Source of the DNA: Diaminobutyricibacter sp049994905
Lineage (GTDB): Bacteria > Actinomycetota > Actinomycetes > Actinomycetales > Microbacteriaceae
Direction: 5' to 3'
Length of the DNA stretch: 64,000 bases
Assembly: GCF_049994905.1 (NCBI RefSeq)
Contig: NZ_CP188258.1
Span: 868,001-932,000 of the forward strand
Below the pieces are notes generated by a model. It was given only the letters and a program-made list of their open reading frames with translations, was not told the DNA's origin and ran no database searches. Made by a program: the position numbers and the translations under genes. This document shows, one piece after another, positions 17,603 through 24,893 of the stretch (position 1 is its first letter; each line of letters begins with the position of its first letter).

Positions 17603-18616
17603 ATGTCCAGGCGTGCGACTATCGCAGACGTGGCCCGTCTTGCCGGTGTTCACCCCGGGACGGTCTCGCGGGCGCTCAACGCGCGCACCGAGAACCAGGT
17701 CAACGCCGAGACGATCCGGCGCGTCCGCGCTGCCGCCCGGCAACTGGGCTACACCCCGAACTCGATCGCGCGGGGTCTGCGCACGAGTTCGTCGATGACG
17801 ATGGGTGTCATCATCCCCGACCTCACCAACCCGATCTTCCCGCCGATCGTTCGGGGTATCGAGAGCTACCTCACCCCGCGGGGATACTCGGCCCTGGTCG
17901 TCAACACCGACGGAAGCGATGCGACGGAACAGCTCGTGTTCGAGTCGTTGATCCAACGCCAGGTCGACGGTCTGATATTCGCGACCGGTCATGAGGGGCA
18001 TGCGACGGCGCGCGAAGCGTACGAACTCGGCGTGAAGGCGGTGATGGTGAACCGGGAGTCCGGCTCGACCCCTTATCCCGTGGCCGTAGGCGACGACGCG
18101 CAGGGAATACGGGCAGCGCTCGTCCATCTCGCCGAGCTCGGCCATCGCCGCGTCGCGCACCTCGCCGGCCCGGCCGCCCTCTCGACGAGCCAGGTTCGCC
18201 GGGACGCCTTCGTCGCCTCCTGCGCGTCGCTCGGCCTCGACGGGGTGGTCCACGAGATGGCCGCATACTCGGTCGATGAGGGCCAGCGAGGGATGGACCG
18301 GATCATCGAATCGCACGGGACTCTGCCGACCGCGGTCGTCGCAGGCAACGACCTTCTTGCGCTCGGGGTCTATCACTCGTTGCGCAGGAACGGCCTTCGC
18401 TGCCCGGAGGACGTCTCGGTGGTCGGTTTCAACGACATGCCTTTCGCCGGCGATTTCGAGCCGGCCATGACGACGGTTCGTGTTCCGCACTTCGAGCTCG
18501 GCGTCGAGGCGGCGCGTCTCCTGTGTGAAGAGATCGAGTCGTCGGTCGTCACGGCGATCAAAGTGGTTCTGCCCGTCGAGCTCGTCGTGCGAGCCTCCAC
18601 GGGTCCGGCCCACTGA
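17603..18616 (+). CDS. LacI/GalR-family transcriptional regulator
   Basis: A 337-residue regulator. The LacI helix-turn-helix TIADVARLAGVHPGTVSRALN occupies residues 6-26, the hinge NSIARGLRTSSSMTMGVIIPDLTNPIF follows, and a periplasmic-binding-protein-like ligand domain reaches the C terminus. A TATGTT element ends seven bases before the ATG and no clear Shine-Dalgarno is seen, so the mRNA may be leaderless. Palindromes GCAATCGATTGC and GCAAACGATTGC flank the gene, pointing to control of both the divergent catabolic operon and the downstream ABC transporter. The inducer is unknown. Confidence 0.92.
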   Translation: MSRRATIADVARLAGVHPGTVSRALNARTENQVNAETIRRVRAAARQLGYTPNSIARGLRTSSSMTMGVIIPDLTNPIFPPIVRGIESYLTPRGYSALVVNTDGSDATEQLVFESLIQRQVDGLIFATGHEGHATAREAYELGVKAVMVNRESGSTPYPVAVGDDAQGIRAALVHLAELGHRRVAHLAGPAALSTSQVRRDAFVASCASLGLDGVVHEMAAYSVDEGQRGMDRIIESHGTLPTAVVAGNDLLALGVYHSLRRNGLRCPEDVSVVGFNDMPFAGDFEPAMTTVRVPHFELGVEAARLLCEEIESSVVTAIKVVLPVELVVRASTGPAH

Positions 18617-18674
18617 CCGGCTTCCGACTTCGACAGATTCGCTTGACACACTTTCGATCTCATGCAAATGTATT

Positions 18675-18686
18675 GCAAACGATTGC
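18675..18686. promoter_or_regulatory. LacI-type operator, site 2 (upstream of the ABC transporter operon)
   Basis: GCAAACGATTGC lies about 80 bp before the transporter's binding-protein gene. It differs from the site at 17500 by one base (T to A at position 5 of the palindrome) and keeps the CG centre. TTGACA lies upstream at about 18643, so binding would overlap or abut the promoter. Confidence 0.75.
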
Positions 18687-18767
18687 GGTATCGTGGGCGT
18701 CGACGTGGTTGTCCCCCATGAATGCCAGCACTTCGTCAGCAATTGCCATGTCCTGTTAGGAGCAAAG

Positions 18768-20015
18768 ATGCAACTACGAATCCGCACCCCGAGGAGTCGC
18801 CCGAAAAGGCTCCTCGCCATCGCCGGCATCACTGCCGCAACAATCGTCCTGGCCGGGTGCAGCAGCGGCACGGCAGCTCCGTCGTCGACATCTCCGCTGA
18901 AGATCGGCATCTCCCTTTCGCTCACCGGCGACTTCTCCGACTCGGGCAAAGCAGCCGAGCGGGGTTACGAGCTCTGGGCGGACCAGGCGAACAAGGCCGG
19001 CGGGGTGCTCGGACGCAAGGTTCAGCTGACCATCCATGACGACGCATCCAGCCCCGACCAGGTCGTGAGCAACTACACGAACCTGATCACCCAGGACAAG
19101 GTCGACCTCGTCTTCGGCCCGTACTCCAGCCTTCTCACGGTGCCGGCCTCGCGTGTCGCGAGCCGCTACCACTACGCGTTCATCGAGTCGGCGGGTGGCG
19201 GACCCTCGGTCTTCGCCCAGAAGCTCAACAACCTGTTCTTCGTGCAGCCCGCTCCGACCACCCAGGGCGGCGACGTGTTCGCCGATTACATCCTGGCGCT
19301 GCCGTCTGCGGATCGCCCCAAGACCGCCGCGTACGCGAAACTGGACGACCCGTTCTCGGCGCCGATCGCGGACAACATCAGGAAGCGGTTCGAGGCGGCA
19401 GGGATCAAGACGGTCTACAACCAGACCTATCCGGCCGAGACGGCCGACATGACGCCGATCGTCTCGGGCATCGCGGCTGCCAACCCCGACGTCGTCGTGG
19501 GTGGCACCCAGGAAGCCGATGCGTTCGCCCAGATGAAGGCGATGATCCAGCTCAAGTTCAACCCGAAGTGGCTGTTCGAGGCGAACGGCGCGAACTCCCC
19601 GGGCGATTTTCCGGCCGCAGTCGGCGCATCCAACACCGAAGGCGTGTTCTCGAGTGCGGACTGGTACGCGGACTCGACCAACCCGGCGAGCAAGAAGTTC
19701 ATCGCCGACTACGTCGCCAAGTACGGCGGCACGGCCCAGAAGATCGATCCCACCTCGGCAGAGGCCTACTCGGCGGGAATGCTCGTCCAGGCGGTCGCGG
19801 CCAAGACAGGCAAGATCGACAACGCCACGATCATCAAGACCCTCCATTCGGGAACCTGGTCGACGCTCGTCGGTGACCTGAAATGGGACCGGAACGGAGC
19901 GCCGCAGGGCGCCTACCAGCTGATCCAGTGGATCAACGGAACGCTCACCACCGTCTACCCGGCCAAGGGTGCACAGCACGCGCCGGTCGCCCCCAAGCCC
20001 AACTGGGCCGGCTAG
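18768..20015 (+). CDS. Branched-chain-amino-acid-type ABC transporter substrate-binding lipoprotein
   Basis: A 415-residue lipoprotein starting at the ATG at 18768, with TAGGAG upstream. The signal peptide ends in a lipobox, VLAGC, near residue 28. The Leu/Ile/Val-binding-protein-type fold is shown by KIGISLSLTGDFSDSGKAAERGYELW, then GGVLGRKVQLTIHDDASSP and DLVFGPYSS. It captures a ligand outside the membrane for the permeases that follow. Such type I binding proteins take many ligands besides branched-chain amino acids (aromatics, amides, urea), and the linked catabolic genes suggest a non-amino-acid carbon source. First gene of livH-M-G-F. Confidence 0.92.
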   Translation: MQLRIRTPRSRPKRLLAIAGITAATIVLAGCSSGTAAPSSTSPLKIGISLSLTGDFSDSGKAAERGYELWADQANKAGGVLGRKVQLTIHDDASSPDQVVSNYTNLITQDKVDLVFGPYSSLLTVPASRVASRYHYAFIESAGGGPSVFAQKLNNLFFVQPAPTTQGGDVFADYILALPSADRPKTAAYAKLDDPFSAPIADNIRKRFEAAGIKTVYNQTYPAETADMTPIVSGIAAANPDVVVGGTQEADAFAQMKAMIQLKFNPKWLFEANGANSPGDFPAAVGASNTEGVFSSADWYADSTNPASKKFIADYVAKYGGTAQKIDPTSAEAYSAGMLVQAVAAKTGKIDNATIIKTLHSGTWSTLVGDLKWDRNGAPQGAYQLIQWINGTLTTVYPAKGAQHAPVAPKPNWAG

Positions 20016-20029
20016 GAGTTCGACGAAAC

Positions 20030-20908
20030 ATGCACGCACTGATACAGGCGATCGTCCTCGGAATCCTCACGGGAGGTGTGTACGCCTTGATGGCCAGCGG
20101 TCAGACTTTGATCTTCGGAATCATGAAGGTGGTCAACCTCGCGCAGGGAGCGCTGGTGGTACTCGGCGCTTACCTCACCTACACGCTGTTCACGACGATC
20201 GGCATGGACCCGTTCGTCTCGATCCTGGTCACGACGCCGATCCTCTTCCTGGTCGGCATCGGGATCCAGTGGGCGCTGCTGCGGCCGCTGCACGGGGATG
20301 ATGTCGCGCAGCTCTCGCTGCTCGTCACCTTCGCTGTCGCGCTCGCCGTCGAAGGGGTGCTGTCGTTCTCGTACGGCGCCACCCTGACGAATGTGCAGCC
20401 GACCTACGCGAACTCGAGCTGGACGGTGCTCACCTACCAGGTGAGTTCCGTCCGGCTGGTCGCCTTCATCCTGTCGCTGGTGATGCTGGGGCTGCTCTAC
20501 CTGCTTCTCCAGCGCACCAAGTTCGGCCGGTCAGTGCGGGCGACCGTGCAGAACCCCATGTCGGCGCAACTTCTGGGCGTGAGCTCGAAGCGGGTGTCGG
20601 CGATCGGCTTCGGTATCGGATCGGCCACGGCAGCGGCGGGAGGCGCGGTGTTCGGAATGCTGAACTCGTTCAACCCGGGCAGCCACTACGACCTCATCAG
20701 CCGGCTGCTCACCATCGTGGTCCTGGGTGGGCTGGGGAGTATCGGCGGATCAGTGATCGCCGCCCTGGTCATGGGTGTCGCCTCTTCCGTGGTCTCCGCC
20801 CTCGCCTCACCGATCTGGTCGGACTTCACGTTCTTCATCGTCCTGCTGCTCGTGCTGCTGCTGAGACCGCGCGGGCTGTTCGGTGCGAAGACACGAGGTG
20901 CACTGTGA
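20030..20908 (+). CDS. livH: ABC transporter permease, LivH family
   Basis: A 292-residue membrane protein with about eight helices. Family signatures are GGVYALMASGQTLIFGIMKVVNLAQGAL at residues ~14-41 and VVLGGLGSIGGSVIAALVMG near 235-254. It forms one half of the membrane channel with the next gene product. TAGGAG precedes the ATG at 20030, and the stop overlaps the GTG start of livM by 4 nt. The symbol denotes the family; the transported ligand is not known to be leucine. Confidence 0.92.
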   Translation: MHALIQAIVLGILTGGVYALMASGQTLIFGIMKVVNLAQGALVVLGAYLTYTLFTTIGMDPFVSILVTTPILFLVGIGIQWALLRPLHGDDVAQLSLLVTFAVALAVEGVLSFSYGATLTNVQPTYANSSWTVLTYQVSSVRLVAFILSLVMLGLLYLLLQRTKFGRSVRATVQNPMSAQLLGVSSKRVSAIGFGIGSATAAAGGAVFGMLNSFNPGSHYDLISRLLTIVVLGGLGSIGGSVIAALVMGVASSVVSALASPIWSDFTFFIVLLLVLLLRPRGLFGAKTRGAL

Positions 20909-22014
20909 AGCGCGCAATCACCCGCGCGGGGGTCCTCCGCGCCAGTGTGTTCTTCGCCATCCTGATCGTCATCCCGCTCGCGGGTGGCCCGGTCTGGCTG
21001 CTGAACCTCCTGATCTTCACCGTGATGTACGCGGCGTTGTCCAGCTCCTGGAACATCCTCGGCGGGTACGCCGGGTACCCGTCGCTGGGACACGTCGCCT
21101 TCTTCGGGATCGGTGCGTACACGATCGGCATCCTGTTCTCGAACGACGTCGGCAACGGATACCTTCCGTTCGTCGTCCTCCCTGTGGTCGGTGTCGCCGT
21201 GGCCCTGTTCAGCCTTCCGATCGGATGGATCGCGATGCGGACGCGAACGGACGTGTTCGCGATCGTCACCATCACCATCCTGTTCATCGCGCAGACGCTG
21301 GCCTTCAACCTCACCAGTGTGACCGGTGGCGCCCAGGGTAAGAGCGTCGCACCGGCGCCCTTCGCCGTTGACACGTACGACTGGCCCTTCTATTTTGCGA
21401 TGGTCGCTCTTCTCGCGGTTGCGATGGGAATCTCGTTCTACATCAGCCGGTCGAAGATCGGGCTGTCTCTCGCCACAGTGCGAGCGGATGAGGACAAAGC
21501 GCACGGTGTCGGTGTGCGGGTCACCGCAGTCAAGATGATCGCGTTCGCCGTGAGCTGCGGACTCGTCGCCATGGTCGGCGGTGTGTGGGCGTACTACGTC
21601 GGCTTCATCTACCCGCAGTTCGCGATCGACCCGTTGATCACGATCGGCATGGTGCTGATGGCGTTCCTCGGTGGTCGCGGCACACTCTGGGGCCCCGTGC
21701 TCGGAGCGTTCATCCTGGTGCCGGCGCAGGAACTCTTCGCGCAGTCCTTCGGCGCGAGTGAGCTCTACCTGCTCGCGTACGCGGCAGTGTTCCTGGTGAT
21801 CATGCTCTTCCTACCTCGCGGGATCATCCCCTCGGTGCGCGAACGGTTGAACAAGAAGCGCGCGGCAGCTGCGGGAGCGGCACGCGATGCGGCAGCGCTC
21901 GCAGAACGACCGGCATCGAGCGACAACGTGGACGCACGTGCTGCCACGGTGCCCGCATCAGCATCCGCGTCATCCACATCCGCATCCGAAGTGAAAGCGA
22001 CGGTGACACGATGA
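20905..22014 (+). CDS. livM: ABC transporter permease, LivM family
   Basis: A 369-residue membrane protein starting at GTG 20905, inside the livH stop. Family motifs are SSSWNILGGYAGYPSLGHVAFFGIGAYT (~45-72), a central SKIGLSLATVRADEDKAHGVGV cytoplasmic loop and AFLGGRGTLWGPVLGAF. The C-terminal ~55 residues after the last helix are Ala/Ser-rich, low complexity and longer than usual. The stop overlaps the next start as ATGA, so stoichiometric translation with livG is likely. Confidence 0.92.
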   Translation: MKRAITRAGVLRASVFFAILIVIPLAGGPVWLLNLLIFTVMYAALSSSWNILGGYAGYPSLGHVAFFGIGAYTIGILFSNDVGNGYLPFVVLPVVGVAVALFSLPIGWIAMRTRTDVFAIVTITILFIAQTLAFNLTSVTGGAQGKSVAPAPFAVDTYDWPFYFAMVALLAVAMGISFYISRSKIGLSLATVRADEDKAHGVGVRVTAVKMIAFAVSCGLVAMVGGVWAYYVGFIYPQFAIDPLITIGMVLMAFLGGRGTLWGPVLGAFILVPAQELFAQSFGASELYLLAYAAVFLVIMLFLPRGIIPSVRERLNKKRAAAAGAARDAAALAERPASSDNVDARAATVPASASASSTSASEVKATVTR

Positions 22015-22745
22015 GCCGGGCACTCCTCGAGATCGAACAACTGAAGAAATCGTTTGGCGGTGTGACCGCGGTCGACGCCTGCTCGTTCGAGGTTCAGGAG
22101 GGCACGATAACGGCCCTCATCGGACCGAACGGCTCAGGCAAGACCACGGCCTTCAACATGATCACCGGCTACCTCAAAGCGGACTCCGGCACGATCCGGT
22201 TCCGTGGTGAAGCTGTGGAGCGGCCTCGTCCAGCAGGCCTCTACCGCCGAGGACTCTCCCGCACATTCCAGCAGGCGCGGATCTTTCCCGAGCTCACCGT
22301 TCAGGAGAATCTGGTCGTAGCGGCCGGCTACTCGTGGCGTCAGCTCTTCGGGCGCCGCGTCTCGTCGGAAGATGCCCAGCGGTCGAAGGCCATGCTCACC
22401 GAGTTCCGTCTCGATCAGCTCTCGGATCTCGTCGCTGCCGACCTCTCGTACGGTCAGCGCAAGCTCCTCGAGTTCGCGGCGGTGCTGATGAGCAACCCGA
22501 GGCTCGTACTCCTCGACGAACCGACAGCCGGTGTCAACCCGGTGATGATCGACGCGATGGAAAGGCACATCCGCGAGCGCAACGCCGCCGGCGTGACCTT
22601 CCTCATCGTCGAGCACGACATGCAGTTGGTGATGCGGCTCTGCGACCCGGTGATCGTCCTCGACCAGGGCGCGCGGATCGCATTCGGGTCACCCGAACAG
22701 ATCCAATCCGATCCACGAGTCCTGGAGGCGTACCTCGGTGGCTGA
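22011..22745 (+). CDS. livG: ABC transporter ATP-binding protein, LivG family
   Basis: A 244-residue ATPase. Walker A GPNGSGKTT lies near residues 38-46, the signature LSYGQRKLLE near 146-155, Walker B LVLLDEPTAGV near 164-174, and the switch His in LIVEHDM near 201-207. The insert NMITGYLKADSGTIRFRGE is LivG-type. It energises the LivH/LivM channel together with LivF. Overlaps both neighbours. Confidence 0.93.
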   Translation: MSRALLEIEQLKKSFGGVTAVDACSFEVQEGTITALIGPNGSGKTTAFNMITGYLKADSGTIRFRGEAVERPRPAGLYRRGLSRTFQQARIFPELTVQENLVVAAGYSWRQLFGRRVSSEDAQRSKAMLTEFRLDQLSDLVAADLSYGQRKLLEFAAVLMSNPRLVLLDEPTAGVNPVMIDAMERHIRERNAAGVTFLIVEHDMQLVMRLCDPVIVLDQGARIAFGSPEQIQSDPRVLEAYLGG

Positions 22746-23511
22746 GACAACAGTTGCTCCCTTGCTGGAGCTGAGTGGGCTGACGGCCGGCTACGGCGCG
22801 GGCCTCATCCTCAAAGGCGTGAACCTCTCGGTGGCCAGCGGTGAGATCGTCTGCCTCATCGGGCCGAACGGTGCGGGAAAGTCGACCGTGCTCAAAACTG
22901 TGAGCGGGCTGCTGCGACCGAAGGGCGGCACGGTGACGTTCAAAGGGGAGAGTATCGGACGGCTGACCCCGAAAGAGCGCCTCACCCGCGGAATCGTGCA
23001 TGTGCCCCAAGACCGCAGTCTCTTTCCGGCGATGTCCGTCTGGGAGAACGTGGTAATGGGCGCGTTCATCCTCTCCGACCGTGAACTCGTGAGGCAACGG
23101 GCGGAGGAGGTTGCAGAACTGTTCCCCATCGTCGCGCGGCGCAGGTCGGCATCCGCAGGATCGCTCTCGGGCGGCGAGCAGAAGCAGGTCGAGCTTGCTC
23201 GATCCCTCATGCTCGACCCGGCCCTCATCCTGCTCGACGAACCGTCGATCGGTCTCGACCCCAAGTCGAGGACGTCGGTCTTCGCAAGTATCGCCGCGCT
23301 CGCCGAAAGCGGGCGAACGGTGCTCCTCGTCGAACAGAATGCCCGGTCCGGCCTGGCGGTCGCCCATCGTGCTGCCGTGCTCGAGGCGGGGGTCGTGGCG
23401 CTGACCGGCACCGGCGAAGGACTACTCAACGATCCTGAGGTCGCGCGGCTCTACCTGGGTGCGAGCGCCCACAGCGTCGCGGTCTCCGAGACGCTGGCCG
23501 AGGCTATCTGA
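22738..23511 (+). CDS. livF: ABC transporter ATP-binding protein, LivF family
   Basis: A 257-residue ATPase starting at GTG 22738, eight bases inside livG. Walker A GPNGAGKST, LivF-type QDRSLFPAMSVWENVVMGAF, signature LSGGEQKQVELARSL, Walker B LILLDEPSIGL and switch VEQNA are all present. It ends the transporter operon and converges on the GntR gene with only 3 bp between stops, so no classical terminator fits there. Confidence 0.93.
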   Translation: MAETTVAPLLELSGLTAGYGAGLILKGVNLSVASGEIVCLIGPNGAGKSTVLKTVSGLLRPKGGTVTFKGESIGRLTPKERLTRGIVHVPQDRSLFPAMSVWENVVMGAFILSDRELVRQRAEEVAELFPIVARRRSASAGSLSGGEQKQVELARSLMLDPALILLDEPSIGLDPKSRTSVFASIAALAESGRTVLLVEQNARSGLAVAHRAAVLEAGVVALTGTGEGLLNDPEVARLYLGASAHSVAVSETLAEAI

Positions 23512-23514
23512 GGC

Positions 23515-24213
23515 TCAGCGCGCGCGGGCGTCTGCGGCTTCGGGCTGCTGGAACAGTTCGGGATGTTTCAGCAGTTCGAGCCGCGTGCGTCGGATATGGC
23601 CGAAGAGCACTCGCTCCGCATCGTCGAGGTCACCCCGACGCAGCGCTGCCACGAGGAGCTGGTGCTCGTAGTGGACCGCCCTGCCGGCGTCAGGCCCGAT
23701 CAGCAGCGTGAACGCACGGCGGTAATGCTGGGTGGAGTTCCAGAGCCTTTGCACCGTTTCGCCGAGGATCGCGGTCTTCGCGGCGCCATACGAGAGGAGG
23801 TGGAACTCGCGATCGAGCCTGAGGAAGGTTTCTACATCGGTGCCGGCCTGCATCCGGTCGGCGAGGGCCCCGAGGCGCCCGATGGTCTCGTCGTCGAGAT
23901 GTTCGGCGCTGTAGCGGAGCAGGAGCGGCTCGATCCGCTCGCGGATCTGGTACACCTCCTGGCATTCGTCGAGGCTCAGGTGCGCGACCCACGCCCCGGT
24001 ATTGGCAACGAGTGTGACGAGGCCGTCGGATTCGAGGATGCGGAGGGCGTCGCGCACGGGAAGCCGGCTCGCTCCGAACTCCTCTGCGAGGTCTTCCTGG
24101 CGGATGCGGGCGCCGGGCGCGTAGACACCCCTCAGGATGGCGTCGCGCAGCGAATCCGCGATGCGCGTGCCCGCAGCACCGTCACGACTCGTCGTGGATG
24201 TCATCGTTCCCAT
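23515..24213 (-). CDS. GntR-family regulator, FCD (FadR-like) subgroup
   Basis: About 232 residues if started at the ATG at 24213 (24204 is an alternative). The winged helix-turn-helix spans ~10-75, with ADSLRDAILRGVYAPGARIRQEDLAEEF, then SRLPVRDALRILESDGLV. The all-helical FCD ligand domain follows, with typical metal/ligand residues in RLDREFHLLSYGAA and HYEHQLLVAALRRGD. It lies downstream of and on the same strand as the VOC gene. Two ATTGGAT-NCAA palindromes in the VOC/E1 intergenic region resemble FCD operators, so it probably controls both divergent units. Confidence 0.88.
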   Translation of the reverse strand: MGTMTSTTSRDGAAGTRIADSLRDAILRGVYAPGARIRQEDLAEEFGASRLPVRDALRILESDGLVTLVANTGAWVAHLSLDECQEVYQIRERIEPLLLRYSAEHLDDETIGRLGALADRMQAGTDVETFLRLDREFHLLSYGAAKTAILGETVQRLWNSTQHYRRAFTLLIGPDAGRAVHYEHQLLVAALRRGDLDDAERVLFGHIRRTRLELLKHPELFQQPEAADARAR

Positions 24214-24238
24214 TCCGTTCACCGCCGTCCGGGTCTCG

Positions 24239-24772
24239 TCACTCTGCCGGCTGCGCCGGATGCCACAGTTTAACAGTGGCGTGTTTCTCGTAGGCCTTGC
24301 CGTTCGGGTAGCTGACCAACTCGAACTGCATTCCCCACGGGCTCCGGAAGTAGACCCATCGCTGGCCTTCGTTGTGGCTCGAGCTCGAGGTCGGCTCGCC
24401 CATGATCTCGACGCCGCGTTCGCGCAGATAGTCGATGGCGAGCTCGAAGTCGTCGACGTAGAACGCGAGGTGATGCCCACCGATGTCGCTGTTCAACGGC
24501 TGACTCGCCGCGGGTTCTGCGGGCTCGTAGGCGAAGACCTCGAAGGTGGGGCCGTTCTTGCAGCGGAAGAACCGATTCTGTCGCATCACCGTGCGCGGGT
24601 GCACGCCGAGATGATCGCTCATCCAGTTGTCGTCCGGGTGGGCGAACGGGCCGAGCGAGAAGAGGTATTCGCAGCCGATGATGTCGACGAAGAACGTCGT
24701 CGCCTCGTCGAGATCGGGAACCGTGAACCCGATGTGGTCGGTGCCGCGAAGGCCGGGGATTCCGTTGGGCAT
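24239..24772 (-). CDS. VOC-superfamily (glyoxalase/extradiol dioxygenase fold) protein
   Basis: A 177-residue protein starting at the ATG at 24772, preceded by AAGGAG; an in-frame start at 24802 would lie on the presumed operator and has no ribosome site. Two beta-alpha-beta-beta-beta modules are visible. The putative metal triad is His in GTDHIGFTV, His in GGHHLAFYV and Glu in WGMQFELVSYP. The length suits a single-chain isomerase, lyase or dioxygenase. Its exact reaction is unknown. Its placement between the transporter and the E1/E2 genes implies a step in the same catabolic route. Confidence 0.82.
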   Translation of the reverse strand: MPNGIPGLRGTDHIGFTVPDLDEATTFFVDIIGCEYLFSLGPFAHPDDNWMSDHLGVHPRTVMRQNRFFRCKNGPTFEVFAYEPAEPAASQPLNSDIGGHHLAFYVDDFELAIDYLRERGVEIMGEPTSSSSHNEGQRWVYFRSPWGMQFELVSYPNGKAYEKHATVKLWHPAQPAE

Positions 24773-24801
24773 GGAGCGCTCCTTGGGGTTCGTTTCACTC
24801 A

Positions 24802-24813
24802 ATTGGATACAAA
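24802..24813. promoter_or_regulatory. Candidate GntR/FCD operator, site A
   Basis: ATTGGATACAAA resembles the ATTGTATACAAT-type sites of FCD regulators and lies just upstream of the VOC gene's ribosome site. A sister site (ATTGGATGCAAT) is 62 bp away on the E1 side of the divergent promoter region. Confidence 0.6.
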
Positions 24814-24863
24814 ATAGCGCAATAGAGACGGTTTACGGCTGATCTGGCCGAGAATCGCTTGCG

Positions 24864-24875
24864 ATTGGATGCAAT
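24864..24875. promoter_or_regulatory. Candidate GntR/FCD operator, site B
   Basis: ATTGGATGCAAT is an imperfect palindrome (ATTG..CAAT arms, extended as GATTG..CAATC) 18 bp before the E1 start. It shares the ATTGGAT-N-CAA core with site A. Its closeness to the ATG suggests repression of transcription initiation of the E1-E2 operon. Confidence 0.6.
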
Positions 24876-24893
24876 CGTGACTACGATCGGTGC

